This document shows positions 17,451 to 27,179 of a stretch of 64,000 nucleotides of DNA, piece by piece (within the stretch, counting starts at the first letter, position 1; each line of letters starts with the position of its first letter). The translations under genes and the position numbers were made by a program. The DNA is from Bacteroidales bacterium. Lineage in GTDB: Bacteria; Bacteroidota; Bacteroidia; Bacteroidales; ML635J-15. The stretch lies in the NCBI GenBank assembly GCA_031275085.1, contig JAISPG010000019.1, forward strand, positions 62,001 through 126,000, in the 5' to 3' direction. The notes under the pieces are model-generated. The model did no database searches. It was not told the origin of the DNA and was given only the letters and a program-made list of their open reading frames with translations.

Positions 17451-17494
17451 TAAAAATTTATTTTTATCAGTTGATTTTCATATAAAATTATAGT

Positions 17495-18115
17495 ATGTCA
17501 AAAAAGAACTTAAAATTAATAACCAATCCTATAAATAAAGATAATCCGATTACAGTTCAGGTTTTGGGGATATGTTCTGCTTTGGCGGTTACCGTCAAGC
17601 TGGAGCCGGCAGTAGTGATGGCATTAAGTGTAACTTTTGTTACAGCAATGTCTAATGTAGTTTTGTCTTTATTGAGAAATACTATTCCTAAACGGATAAG
17701 AATAATTGTTCAATTGGTGGTAGTTGCTGCTTTGGTGATAATTGTCGATCAGATTCTGAAAGCTTTTGCTTATGATATCAGCAAACAGTTGTCCGTATTT
17801 GTTGGTTTGATAATAACCAATTGTATTATTATGGGCAGGATAGAAGCATTCGCTTTATCAAACAAGCCTATTCCAAGTTTTTTAGACGGAATAGGAAATG
17901 GTCTTGGGTATGGTATAATTTTAATTATTGTCGGATTTTCTCGTGAGTTGTTAGGAAGTGGAACAATATGGGGATTCCAGGTTATTCCGGACTCTTTTTA
18001 TGAAGCAGGTTATTCTAATAACGGACTGATGATATTGCCACCAATGGCTTTGATCGTAGTAGGAATAATTATTTGGATACAACGCAGTAAAAATCGTGAA
18101 TTAATAGAGGATTAA
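17495..18115 (+). CDS. nqrD: Na+-translocating NADH:quinone reductase subunit D
   Basis: 206 residues, six membrane helices, in the RnfA/RnfE/NqrD/NqrE family. Family motifs seen are [20 protein letters not shown] and T-N-C-I-I-M-G-R, whose cysteines help bind the intramembrane Fe centre shared with NqrE. The length is standard, and it precedes nqrE by 4 nt. Confidence 0.96.
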   Translation: MSKKNLKLITNPINKDNPITVQVLGICSALAVTVKLEPAVVMALSVTFVTAMSNVVLSLLRNTIPKRIRIIVQLVVVAALVIIVDQILKAFAYDISKQLSVFVGLIITNCIIMGRIEAFALSNKPIPSFLDGIGNGLGYGIILIIVGFSRELLGSGTIWGFQVIPDSFYEAGYSNNGLMILPPMALIVVGIIIWIQRSKNRELIED

Positions 18116-18119
18116 AGTT

Positions 18120-18734
18120 ATGGAAAGTATTAATATATTTGTAAAATCAATATTTGTAGACAACATGGTATTTGCCTATTTTTTAGGCATGTGTTCTTAT
18201 CTTGCTGTCTCAAAAACTGTTAAAACTTCTTTTGGATTGGGGATTGCAGTTGTTTTTGTATTAACAATAACTGTTCCTATCAACTATCTTTTGCAAAATT
18301 ATGTTTTGAAACAAGGAGCTTTAGCATGGTTATCAGAGAGTTTTGCCGATATTGATCTGTCATTTTTATCATTTATACTTTTTATTGCAGTTATAGCATC
18401 AATTACACAATTAGTGGAAATGGTAGTTGAAAAATTTACTCCGGCTTTATATAATTCTCTGGGAATATTTCTTCCGTTGATTGCAGTTAACTGTGCAATT
18501 ATGGGAGGTTCTTTATTTATGGTAGAAAAAGATTTTGCACATGTGGGAGAAGCTACTGTTTACGGTTTAGGAAGTGGTATCGGTTGGCTTCTTGCAATTG
18601 TAAGTATTGCTGCAATCCGTGAAAAGATTAAATATTCAAATGTTCCAAAACCTTTGAAAGGGTTGGGAATAACATTTATTATAACGGGACTTATGGGATT
18701 AGCTTTTATGGGGTTTATGGGATTTCAATTATAA
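18120..18734 (+). CDS. nqrE: Na+-translocating NADH:quinone reductase subunit E
   Basis: 204 residues, six membrane helices, paralogous to NqrD and folded in the opposite sense. Motifs seen are [14 protein letters not shown] and V-N-C-A-I-M-G-G, carrying the cysteines of the Fe site between NqrD and NqrE. It is followed by nqrF after 12 nt. Confidence 0.96.
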   Translation: MESINIFVKSIFVDNMVFAYFLGMCSYLAVSKTVKTSFGLGIAVVFVLTITVPINYLLQNYVLKQGALAWLSESFADIDLSFLSFILFIAVIASITQLVEMVVEKFTPALYNSLGIFLPLIAVNCAIMGGSLFMVEKDFAHVGEATVYGLGSGIGWLLAIVSIAAIREKIKYSNVPKPLKGLGITFIITGLMGLAFMGFMGFQL

Positions 18735-18746
18735 AAATAAGCAACT

Positions 18747-20006
18747 ATGATAATATTAGCATCAAATATAGTAATCATAATAACGGCAATAGTTGTATTT
18801 TTATTGATAGTCATAATTTTAGTGTCTTTGTTATTGTATGCAAAAACAAAACTTACACCTCAGGGTAAAGTAAAGATTACTATAAATGAAGATAAAATTG
18901 TAGAAACAGAACCTGGCGGAACACTTCTTCAAACTCTTGGAGATAATAAAATATTTGTTGCTTCTGCTTGTGGTGGCGGTGGAACTTGCGGAATGTGCCG
19001 TTGCCGTGTTCTGGAAGGAGGAGGTAGTATATTACCAACTGAAACAGGTTTTTTTACAAGAAAAGAACAACAAAATTTCTGGAGATTATCCTGTCAGGTG
19101 AAAGTAAGAAATGATTTAAAAATAGAAGTTCCTGCTTCTATTTTAGATATTAAAAAATGGGAGTGTGAAGTTATTTCAAATCATAATGTAGCTACATTTA
19201 TAAAAGAATTTGTTGTGAAACTACCTGAAGGTGAGAATTTAAAATTCAGATCGGGAGAGTATATTCAGATAGATGTACCGGAAATTGAAATTGATTACAG
19301 AAAAAATATAAATGTTGAAGAAGAATACCGCGAAGATTGGGATAAACTGAATATATGGGATTTAAAAATGAAAAATGACGAAGAAACATTCAGGGCATAT
19401 TCAATGGCTAACTATCCTGCCGAAGGTAACATCATTATGTTGAATATACGTATTGCAACACCTCCGTGGAACGGTAGAACCAAAGCATTTATGAGTACGA
19501 ATCCGGGAATATGTTCTTCATATATATTTTCGCGTAAACCCGGAGATAAAATAACAATATCGGGACCTTACGGTGATTTCCATATAAAAGATACAGGACG
19601 CGAAATGGTTTTTATTGGTGGTGGCGCAGGAATGGCTCCGATGAGATCTCATATTTTTGACCAGTTCCTGACAAAAAGAACTTCGAGAAAGGCTTCATTC
19701 TGGTATGGAGCAAGATCTTTACGGGAAATGTTTTATCAGGACGAATTTGAAAAGATTGCCGAAGAATTTCCGAATTTTTCTTTTAATGTTGCACTTTCAG
19801 AACCTTTGCCCGAAGATAACTGGAAAGGAGATATTGGTTTTATTCATAAGGTTTTGTATAATAATTATTTATCAAAAGTTGATGAACCGGAAGAAATTGA
19901 ATATTACCTTTGCGGACCTCCTGTAATGAATGATGCTGTTCTTGCAATGCTTGACGATCTGGGAGTTCCGAAAGAAATGATAGCATTTGATGATTTTGGA
20001 GTATGA
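18747..20006 (+). CDS. nqrF: Na+-translocating NADH:quinone reductase subunit F
   Basis: 419 residues. This is the NADH-oxidising entry subunit. An N-terminal membrane helix (about 8-31) is followed by a 2Fe-2S ferredoxin domain with Cys75, Cys81, Cys84 and Cys116 (A-C-G-G-G-G-T-C-G-M-C ... L-S-C-Q), then a ferredoxin-reductase module with R-A-Y-S-M-A-N-Y (FAD) and G-G-G-A-G-M-A-P-M-R-S-H (NADH), and the end F-D-D-F-G-V. It completes the nqrABCDEF set. Confidence 0.97.
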   Translation: MIILASNIVIIITAIVVFLLIVIILVSLLLYAKTKLTPQGKVKITINEDKIVETEPGGTLLQTLGDNKIFVASACGGGGTCGMCRCRVLEGGGSILPTETGFFTRKEQQNFWRLSCQVKVRNDLKIEVPASILDIKKWECEVISNHNVATFIKEFVVKLPEGENLKFRSGEYIQIDVPEIEIDYRKNINVEEEYREDWDKLNIWDLKMKNDEETFRAYSMANYPAEGNIIMLNIRIATPPWNGRTKAFMSTNPGICSSYIFSRKPGDKITISGPYGDFHIKDTGREMVFIGGGAGMAPMRSHIFDQFLTKRTSRKASFWYGARSLREMFYQDEFEKIAEEFPNFSFNVALSEPLPEDNWKGDIGFIHKVLYNNYLSKVDEPEEIEYYLCGPPVMNDAVLAMLDDLGVPKEMIAFDDFGV

Positions 20007-20064
20007 ACAGTAAATTCTGTTGACATTATAAAAATAGCTTGTCTTATTTAAAGAAATAGGCGAA

Positions 20065-20232
20065 ATGAAGAAGTTTATAAAAAAATATCAAATTTATTTA
20101 GAAACAATTAAGCATGATTTTTATAATCTGTATGTAAAGGCAAAAAGAAAAAATGAGATTATTACTTTCTTGCCGCAGTTACTAAACTTATTTTTCATAA
20201 TAATGTTATATAAAATATATTTTGATTATTAA
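20065..20232 (+). CDS. Candidate small membrane protein downstream of nqrF
   Basis: A 55-codon frame with an ATG start and TAA stop, 58 nt after nqrF and in the same direction. The N-terminal half is basic and amphipathic (M-K-K-F-I-K-K-Y ... V-K-A-K-R-K-N-E), and the C-terminal half is a hydrophobic helix (about 35-49, L-L-N-L-F-F-I-I-M-L-Y). It could be a small accessory of the Nqr complex or chance. The ribosome site is weak and I recognise no family. Confidence 0.35.
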   Translation: MKKFIKKYQIYLETIKHDFYNLYVKAKRKNEIITFLPQLLNLFFIIMLYKIYFDY

Positions 20233-20261
20233 TTTTGCACTTAATATAAAAAAGTAAACAA

Positions 20262-21962
20262 ATGAAATATGTGATAGTGGGCGGTGTTGCCGGTGGAGCT
20301 ACAGCTGCAGCAAGAATAAGACGCATTGATGAAAAAGCGGAAATAATATTACTGGAAAAAGACGATTATATATCTTATGCGAATTGCGGATTACCATATT
20401 ATATTGGTGGAGTTATAAAAAAACGTGAAGATCTGTTTTTACAGACTCCGGAATCTTTCGGCAGAAGATTTAATATCGATGTACGTGTAAAGAATAAGGT
20501 AACACAGATAAATCCGGATAAAAAAGAGGTAGTAATAGTTGATAGAGAAGACAATGAGTACATTGAAAGATATGATAAATTATTGCTGTCTCCCGGAGCT
20601 GTTCCGGTAATTCCGCCTATATCCGGTATCGACATTGAAGGTATCTTTACATTACGTAATATAAATGATACAGATGCTATAAAAAATTATGTTACTACAA
20701 AAAAAATTGAAAAAGCATTAATTGTCGGAGCTGGATTCATCGGGTTAGAAATGGCTGAGAATCTTCATAATACAGGAGCTGAAGTCTCAATTGTAGAGAT
20801 GAGCGAGCAGGTAATGGCACCACTTGATTTTTCAATGGCAGCTTTTGTTCATCAACATTTATTATATAAAGGAATCAATTTAATTTTAGAACAGGCTGTT
20901 ATTCGTTTTGAAAAAAATAAAAATAAAATAAATGCGGTTTTATCTGATGGAACAATTATAACAACGGATGTTGTAATACTTTCTGTAGGAGTCAGACCTG
21001 AGGTATCTTTGACAGAAGGAACAGATATAAGGCTCGGAGATATGGGTGGGATACTTGTTAATGAGTATCTAGAAACTTCGGTTAAGGATATTTATGCTGT
21101 AGGAGATGCAATTGAATTTCCACATCCGTTAACAGGGGCGAACTGGTTGAATTATCTGGCAAATCCAGCAAACAGACAAGGTAGGATAGTTGCGGATAAT
21201 ATGGTTTTGAATAATACAACCAAATATGAAGGAGCAATAGGTACCGCAATAGCTAAAATATTTGATTTAACAGTTGCTTCTACCGGACTTTCAGCAAAGA
21301 AATTAAGTGGAGCAGGAATTGTATATAAATCATCTGTAACTCATTCTGTATCTCATGCCGGATATTATCCCGGAGGGACTCAATTATCCATAAAATTAAT
21401 ATTTGATCCGGAGAACGGAAAGATATTCGGAGCCCAGGTAGTTGGGGAGGATGGAGTTGATAAAAGAATAGATCAGATTGCTCTTGTAATAAAATTAGGT
21501 GGCACTGTTTTTGATCTTACAAAAATAGAACATGCTTATGCACCACCATATTCTTCGGCAAAAGATCCCGTTGCGATTGCCGGATATACTGCGACAAATA
21601 TAGTTAATGGTTACATGCCTGTAATTTCATGGCGGGAAATTCGTTCAGTAGGGTACGGAAACACATTATTGCTGGATGTTCGTACCGAGAAAGAATTTCA
21701 GAAAGGTTCTATTCCCGGTGCAGTAAATATTCCTTTGGAACAGTTACGTGACAGATTATCAGAGATTCCGTCGGGTGAACCTGTTTATGTTTATTGTGCT
21801 ATAGGCCTCAGAGCATATCTGGCTTTGAGGATATTAATGGCTAATGGCCACCATAATGTAAAGAATTTGTCGGGAGGCTATAAAACTTATTCTACGGCTA
21901 CAGCAAAAGTTGAATTGAAAAATCCGGTTTTTGTATGTGAAAAAACTGTTAAAGATAAGTAA
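20262..21962 (+). CDS. FAD-dependent CoA-disulfide-reductase-like enzyme fused to rhodanese
   Basis: 566 residues. The first about 450 form a pyridine nucleotide-disulfide oxidoreductase of the single-cysteine type: FAD site V-G-G-V-A-G-G-A-T-A-A-A near residue 6, redox Cys42 in Y-A-N-C-G-L-P-Y-Y, NAD(P) site V-G-A-G-F-I-G-L-E-M-A-E, and the second FAD motif Y-A-V-G-D-A. Residues about 460-545 are a rhodanese domain with active-site Cys512 in C-A-I-G-L-R-A. This matches the CoADR-RHD family, which reduces CoA disulfides, persulfides or polysulfide. It stands alone behind its own short spacer. The exact substrate cannot be told from sequence. Confidence 0.9.
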   Translation: MKYVIVGGVAGGATAAARIRRIDEKAEIILLEKDDYISYANCGLPYYIGGVIKKREDLFLQTPESFGRRFNIDVRVKNKVTQINPDKKEVVIVDREDNEYIERYDKLLLSPGAVPVIPPISGIDIEGIFTLRNINDTDAIKNYVTTKKIEKALIVGAGFIGLEMAENLHNTGAEVSIVEMSEQVMAPLDFSMAAFVHQHLLYKGINLILEQAVIRFEKNKNKINAVLSDGTIITTDVVILSVGVRPEVSLTEGTDIRLGDMGGILVNEYLETSVKDIYAVGDAIEFPHPLTGANWLNYLANPANRQGRIVADNMVLNNTTKYEGAIGTAIAKIFDLTVASTGLSAKKLSGAGIVYKSSVTHSVSHAGYYPGGTQLSIKLIFDPENGKIFGAQVVGEDGVDKRIDQIALVIKLGGTVFDLTKIEHAYAPPYSSAKDPVAIAGYTATNIVNGYMPVISWREIRSVGYGNTLLLDVRTEKEFQKGSIPGAVNIPLEQLRDRLSEIPSGEPVYVYCAIGLRAYLALRILMANGHHNVKNLSGGYKTYSTATAKVELKNPVFVCEKTVKDK

Positions 21963-22121
21963 CAAATCATATTTTTGACTGTTAATTTTTTATAAATAAA
22001 CTTCTATTTTTACATATATTATGTAAGAAATAATTATTTTATTGAATATGAACAATTATTTTTGTTTGTGGTTATAATACTGAAAATGTACAAAACAATT
22101 AAACATTAAAAAAACTAAATT

Positions 22122-23135
22122 ATGATAAATGTGGAGAAAAAAGAACGAAATGATTTTTTTCGTCAGTTGTTGTTTATTATAGCATTGATAGGTATCGGTA
22201 TTATTATCTGGCAGCAGTTAGGTTTTTTGATAAATGCATTTCTGGGAGCTTTTACGCTATATATAGTTCTTAGGTCCTTAAATTTTAAGCTGGTAGAAAA
22301 AAAGAACTGGAAACCATGGTTATCATCTTTGTTGCTGGTCTTTTCCACATTAATGGTTTTGCTGGGATTATTCTTTTTGGTTTTCGAACTTGTTATTGCA
22401 GAAGTACCAAGTATACATCGCGAAGATATAGTTGAGGGATTTGGAAATTTGTCGGATACAATAAACGGATTTATAGGATTTAATCTGATGTCGAAAGATT
22501 TATTCAATCAATTCAGATCTGTATTATCAGAATTAGCATCTAATGTTTTGAATAAGACATACAATGTTGTACTTAATTTTATTTTTATGATTATTGTTTT
22601 ATACTTTATGCTTGTTAAATCGAGAATAATGGAAAAAACAGTAATGAAATATATCCCTTTTGACGGTAAAAATCTGGCAATGATAACCAAGGAGGTAAAA
22701 ACCATGGTATATAGTAATGCAATAGGAATTCCTGTTGTTATGGCGGCACAGGCTCTTGTTGCAGGAATAGGATATTGGATTGTTGGTCTTGATAAAGTTA
22801 TATTTTTAGCATTTCTAACAGGAGTAATGGGGTTGGTTCCACTTATTGGTACTGCTGCAATATGGATCCCGCTTACAATTTTCCAGTTTGCTGTGGGAAA
22901 TGTATGGCAGGGATTTGTGTTAGCTGCATACAGCATAATTTTTATTGCTAATACTGATTATGTTTGCCGCACAATTTTAATGAAAGCTATGACAAATACA
23001 CACCCTTTAATTGTAATATTTGGTGTGTTACTTGGAATCCCTTTATTTGGCTTTTGGGGAATAATATTTGGTCCTTTGGTTATTTCAGGGTTCTTTTTAT
23101 TGATAAAAATATATCATATACAATATAATCAATAG
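22122..23135 (+). CDS. AI-2E family (PerM-like) membrane permease
   Basis: 337 residues with the eight-helix pattern of the AI-2E transporter/PerM superfamily: two helices at the start, a hydrophilic segment (about 90-135), then helices with the family's conserved glycine-rich end (G-V-L-L-G-I-P-L-F-G-F-W-G-I-I-F-G-P-L). Members export or take up various solutes; the autoinducer-2 name applies to few of them. Substrate unknown. Confidence 0.85.
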   Translation: MINVEKKERNDFFRQLLFIIALIGIGIIIWQQLGFLINAFLGAFTLYIVLRSLNFKLVEKKNWKPWLSSLLLVFSTLMVLLGLFFLVFELVIAEVPSIHREDIVEGFGNLSDTINGFIGFNLMSKDLFNQFRSVLSELASNVLNKTYNVVLNFIFMIIVLYFMLVKSRIMEKTVMKYIPFDGKNLAMITKEVKTMVYSNAIGIPVVMAAQALVAGIGYWIVGLDKVIFLAFLTGVMGLVPLIGTAAIWIPLTIFQFAVGNVWQGFVLAAYSIIFIANTDYVCRTILMKAMTNTHPLIVIFGVLLGIPLFGFWGIIFGPLVISGFFLLIKIYHIQYNQ

Positions 23136-23189
23136 TTAGCCGTTCATCTTGATAAAAGTTGTTAATAAACCCGATAAAAATAGAATAAG

Positions 23190-23792
23190 ATGAATTATAA
23201 AAGATTATTTATTTTTCCGATATTAATAGTTTTTGTCCTGTTGATTGATACCGGTTGTGAGGAGGTTGAAACATATTATTTTGAATGGAATAATATGAGT
23301 GTTAGTGATTTAGAGATTTATTATGAAAACGAAGAGTTAAACTATCGACAAACAGATAAACTAACTTTTAACCCATTAACATACGGAACAAGAATTGAAT
23401 TTGATTACCAAGTTTTAGCAAATTCTGAAAAAGCAAAAATAAATATTATACAATCGGCTTATGCATTTACTAAACCATCGGATAAATATATCTTAAAAGA
23501 TACGGTTAGTTCTATTATGATTACTACAGAATATGATTTTGATGATGAACATTTGGCAGGAAGTAATGTGACTGAATATTTTAAAACGCGTTATGGAGGT
23601 GAATTTATACCAGTAGATTCAAGGTTGAAAGATATTAATGCGGTAAGAAGTTATGAAGTCAGAAACACAAAATATGATATATACCTTAGAGAAAATCCAT
23701 CATCAGGGAGTAAGCAAAAATTTAATATTGAAGTAAAATTTGGATCGGGAAAAACACTAACTCAACAAACAGAGGAAATAGAAATAGAATAA
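23190..23792 (+). CDS. Putative lipoprotein of unknown function
   Basis: 200 residues with a signal peptide (basic M-N-Y-K-R, hydrophobic core) and lipobox ending D-T-G-C (Cys23). The mature part is rich in beta strands and acidic residues and shows no motif I know. It follows the permease gene by 54 nt in the same direction and faces aroA on the other strand. Confidence 0.65.
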   Translation: MNYKRLFIFPILIVFVLLIDTGCEEVETYYFEWNNMSVSDLEIYYENEELNYRQTDKLTFNPLTYGTRIEFDYQVLANSEKAKINIIQSAYAFTKPSDKYILKDTVSSIMITTEYDFDDEHLAGSNVTEYFKTRYGGEFIPVDSRLKDINAVRSYEVRNTKYDIYLRENPSSGSKQKFNIEVKFGSGKTLTQQTEEIEIE

Positions 23793-23822
23793 AAATAACT
23801 GCAAACAAAAATATCCGGTTGT

Positions 23823-25100
23823 TTAGTCACAAGACAGGGCGATATTTGCATTTAAAGTTTTTAAATCTTCATAAAACTCCGGATATGATTTTTTAATGCA
23901 TTCCGGATTTTTTATTTCAATACCGTTATTTATTTTAAGTCCGGCAACTGATAATGCCATTGCAATACGATGATCGTTGTACGAATCTAAAATTGCAGTA
24001 TTATATTCTTTTTTTCCTGTGATTTCTATTATATCATCTGATATGCTAATATCGGCCCCGATCTTCTGTAATTCCTTTAAAAGAACTTCACCTCTGGAAC
24101 TTTCCTTATGTAATAATCTTCCGGCTCCGTGAATTTTTGATGCACCTTTTGTAAATAATGCCAGTACAACTATGGGAGGAATTAGATCAGGACAATTTAC
24201 AGCGTTAAATTCAAACGCTTTTGTTTCTGATCTTTTTACTGTTAAAATATCATTTTTCCAACTATAATTTACATTTGCCAGGTCAAATACATTTAAAATA
24301 TTCTTATCAGCCTGTACTGAATATTTATTTAAACCTTTAATTGAAATATTTCCGCATAATGCACCTGCAACCAATATGGGGGAGGCACTACTCCAGTCAT
24401 TTTCGGTTTCAAAACTCCCCGGTTTATAATTCTGATTTCCAATTATATTAACTATTAAATTATTTTGTTGACAAATTTCGACATGACAATTTATGTCAAA
24501 ATTTTTTAATATATTAATTGTTAAATTTATATAATCAATACTGGCAGGGTTTTCAATAATTAATTGCGAATTACCGTTAACAGCTGATAGTGCCATAATT
24601 AATCCACTTATAAGCTGGGATGTTTTACTTCCGTCAATGGTATATTTCCCACTTTTTATTACAGCATTTGAAAATTCTACAGGAAGTTTATTATCTTTAT
24701 AAGATAAATCTGATCCCATAGCTTTAAAAATTTCGAATCCATCAGCAACAGGTCTGTTTAACAAGGTATTATTACCGGTAACTATAAATTTACTTTTTAA
24801 TAAGCATGCAATAGGAGTAAAAAGCCTGGCACATAAAGCTGATTCATTACAATTAATGACATTATTACCGGAGATATCTGAAGATGATATTTTTAATATA
24901 TTTTTTTCTGTAATAATGTTACATCCTAATGTTTCTATAATTGTTCTGGCAGCGACTACATCGTCTGAATTTCCACAATTTGAAATAATACAATTACCTC
25001 CTGATAATAAAACTCCTGCTAAAAGTCTTTGTTCGTAGCTTTTAGAAGGTTTGGCATTAATTTGTCCTGAAAGTACGGACGGTTTTATTGAAATTTTCAT
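23823..25100 (-). CDS. aroA: 3-phosphoshikimate 1-carboxyvinyltransferase (EPSP synthase)
   Basis: 425 residues. It joins phosphoenolpyruvate to shikimate-3-phosphate, the sixth step of the shikimate pathway to aromatic amino acids. Visible signatures are the N-terminal A-K-P-S-K-S-Y-E-Q-R (substrate-binding Lys and Ser), S-G-L-I-M-A-L-S, and the C-terminal S-Y-N-D-H-R-I-A-M-A-L. It overlaps the end of aroB by 4 nt (ATGA), so the two shikimate genes are translationally coupled. Confidence 0.93.
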   Translation of the reverse strand: MKISIKPSVLSGQINAKPSKSYEQRLLAGVLLSGGNCIISNCGNSDDVVAARTIIETLGCNIITEKNILKISSSDISGNNVINCNESALCARLFTPIACLLKSKFIVTGNNTLLNRPVADGFEIFKAMGSDLSYKDNKLPVEFSNAVIKSGKYTIDGSKTSQLISGLIMALSAVNGNSQLIIENPASIDYINLTINILKNFDINCHVEICQQNNLIVNIIGNQNYKPGSFETENDWSSASPILVAGALCGNISIKGLNKYSVQADKNILNVFDLANVNYSWKNDILTVKRSETKAFEFNAVNCPDLIPPIVVLALFTKGASKIHGAGRLLHKESSRGEVLLKELQKIGADISISDDIIEITGKKEYNTAILDSYNDHRIAMALSVAGLKINNGIEIKNPECIKKSYPEFYEDLKTLNANIALSCD

Positions 25101-26116
25101 GAAAGAGCTGCGATAAGGTCTTCTGTTTTTACTTTAGAAATAAATGCGTCGCCGATATCTTTTAAAAATACGAAATTAATAGTATTTCCATTTTTCTTTT
25201 TATCATTACCAAGCAGTTTTAAATGCTCTTCCGTTAATGTGTAGTTTATTTCAAAATCAAGTTTTTTTATTGTATTCATTATTGTTTTATAGGCTTTTTC
25301 GTTCATATATCCTGACTTTAGTGATAAGTCCATGGCAACAATCATTCCTTTTACAACAGCAATCCCGTGCGGTAGATTTTCAGTTATTTCAAAACAATGT
25401 CCGAATGTATGTCCAAAATTTAATATATGCCTGTATCCATGATCATTTACATCCTGTTGTACAATTTTAAGTTTGGATTTGATGCAACTTTTTACAATTG
25501 AATCAAGAAAATCATTATATATATATTTGATAGATTCATTATATTCATTAAGTATATCAAACAGTTCGTAATTACAGATCAGTGAATATTTCAGGACTTC
25601 ACCCAGTCCGCTTTTATATTCTGCTACAGGTAATGTTTTTAATAAGTTTGTATCACAAATGATAAATTCTGGTTGGGATATAGTTCCAATATAATTTTTT
25701 AGATATCCGAAGTTAATTCCGTTTTTACCTCCCACGGAAGCATCTATCTGGGCTAATAGTGTTGTGGGAACAAATCCGAAACTTATTCCACGCATATATA
25801 TACTTGCAACAAATCCTGTAATATCACAAATAACACCTCCTCCAAATCCTATTAACAGGGAATTTCTGTCAACATTATATTCTATGAGTTTTTTTATTAT
25901 ATCAAGTATTGTTTCTGTGCTTTTTAGATTTTCACCGGCTTCCAGTATTATATTTTTATATTTTTTTATAATGTCCGGATACAAGTCGAAAATATTGGAA
26001 TCACTTATTATTACAGTATCCCTTCCTAAAATCAGACTTTCAAACCAGGAGTAGTCAACTTCCGAATAAATAGAAAATTCAACATTATTCGGCACATTAA
26101 AAGTTCTTACTATCAT
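25097..26116 (-). CDS. aroB: 3-dehydroquinate synthase
   Basis: 339 residues. It converts DAHP to 3-dehydroquinate using NAD+ and a divalent metal. Signatures are G-F-G-G-G-V-I-C-D-I-T-G-F-V-A-S, R-G-I-S-F-G-F-V-P-T-T-L-L-A-Q-I-D-A-S-V-G-G-K, and metal-binding residues in N-F-G-H-T-F-G-H and L-P-H-G. It is the first gene of the aroB-aroA pair. Its upstream region contains a long inverted repeat (26168-26265). Confidence 0.95.
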   Translation of the reverse strand: MIVRTFNVPNNVEFSIYSEVDYSWFESLILGRDTVIISDSNIFDLYPDIIKKYKNIILEAGENLKSTETILDIIKKLIEYNVDRNSLLIGFGGGVICDITGFVASIYMRGISFGFVPTTLLAQIDASVGGKNGINFGYLKNYIGTISQPEFIICDTNLLKTLPVAEYKSGLGEVLKYSLICNYELFDILNEYNESIKYIYNDFLDSIVKSCIKSKLKIVQQDVNDHGYRHILNFGHTFGHCFEITENLPHGIAVVKGMIVAMDLSLKSGYMNEKAYKTIMNTIKKLDFEINYTLTEEHLKLLGNDKKKNGNTINFVFLKDIGDAFISKVKTEDLIAALS

Positions 26117-26167
26117 ATTTGTTAAGTTTCAAATCTTAAATTATAAACTTCAAATGAGTTTCAATTT

Positions 26168-26265
26168 TTAAAATACAAATCTCAACTAAGTGTATTTTTG
26201 TTGTGCTGTGTAAGGTTAATGATACTAAGTTGGGGTTTAATTATCATTTGAGATTTGTATTTTAA
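26168..26265. repeat. 18-bp inverted repeat flanking a 62-bp segment upstream of aroB
   Basis: TTAAAATACAAATCTCAA at 26168-26185 is repeated exactly in reverse complement at 26248-26265. The right arm overlaps the stop codon of the VanX-like gene. The enclosed segment holds TATTTTTG (26193-26200), a match to the -7 consensus, pointing away from aroB. It could be an invertible promoter, a remnant of a small mobile element, or a chance AT-rich palindrome. Confidence 0.6.
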
Positions 26266-27044
26266 TCATTTATACTAAAAATTTTATATTTATTTTTTGC
26301 ATCGTTCAATGAAGATGCGTTATAATGCCACCATTCTGTTTTTGACACAATAAATCCGGCATTTTTCATTATTGACATTAATAGATTCCGGTTTTCATAC
26401 TGGTCTTTATTAAGTTCACCGTTTTTGTAAAAATAGTCTGTTTTATCGGGAAATGCAAGTTCTCCGAAATAATCGAATTTTGTCCCCATATCAAGAGGAA
26501 TACCATTTTCATCAGCTATAGTCAGATCTAAAGCCATTCCGTAATTATGAATAGAACCTTTTTGCGGATCGGCAACATACCAGAATTTATTTTTTTCGGG
26601 AACTTTAATAGAATCCCACATTAATTGCTGGGATTCTATACTACGCACAGCATCATAAATAATAAAAGTATATCCGGGTAATTTTTCCTGTAAAATATAA
26701 TATGCATTTTTTAATTTTTCGAGACATTCCGGTTGTGAATATGCATTAATTAATTCACCATAAAAGTCAAAACCGATAAAATTATCATTACTAGCATATT
26801 TCAGTTCTACTATTATTTCAGGTATGGAATCCAGGATTTTTACTAAACCCATTTCTTCCAGTTTTTTTTCTATGTTATTTTTTTCAGGTATAAGTACTAC
26901 TTTCCGGATTGTATCTTTAATCTCTTCCGAATGAATTGTAGTATTTTTTTCATCATTTGTATCTGGAGTTTTATGTTGGTTACAACTCAGGAATAATATG
27001 AAAAAACAATAAAATATTATTAATATTAATCTTGAATTTGGCAT
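26262..27044 (-). CDS. VanX/DdpX-like D-Ala-D-Ala dipeptidase (peptidase family M15D), lipoprotein
   Basis: 260 residues with a lipobox ending L-S-C (Cys21). The zinc peptidase motif S-I-H-N-Y-G-M-A-L-D gives ligands His166 and Asp173, the catalytic E-W-W-H motif gives Glu237 and His240, and Arg134 matches the VanX transition-state arginine. Family M15D enzymes cut D-Ala-D-Ala dipeptide. As a lipoprotein it would act in the periplasm on peptidoglycan fragments, more likely for turnover than for vancomycin resistance, since no vanH/vanA neighbours are present. Confidence 0.85.
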   Translation of the reverse strand: MPNSRLILIIFYCFFILFLSCNQHKTPDTNDEKNTTIHSEEIKDTIRKVVLIPEKNNIEKKLEEMGLVKILDSIPEIIVELKYASNDNFIGFDFYGELINAYSQPECLEKLKNAYYILQEKLPGYTFIIYDAVRSIESQQLMWDSIKVPEKNKFWYVADPQKGSIHNYGMALDLTIADENGIPLDMGTKFDYFGELAFPDKTDYFYKNGELNKDQYENRNLLMSIMKNAGFIVSKTEWWHYNASSLNDAKNKYKIFSIND

Positions 27045-27179
27045 GTAAATTATATGTTTTTATATTTGTAAATGTAAAAGTATAATATTTTATTGTTTTA
27101 GGTAATAATAAATTAAAATCAGTTTTATTTTTACTCGTATCAGGCTTATAAGTAATTAAGAATATTTAAAGGTTATATA

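Noticed and set aside
22508-22936. 142-codon minus-strand frame
   Set aside because: Antisense shadow of the AI-2E/PerM permease gene.
26262-27044. Vancomycin resistance vanX
   Set aside because: Catalytic residues match, but it is a lipoprotein without vanH, vanA or vanRS; a peptidoglycan turnover role is more likely.
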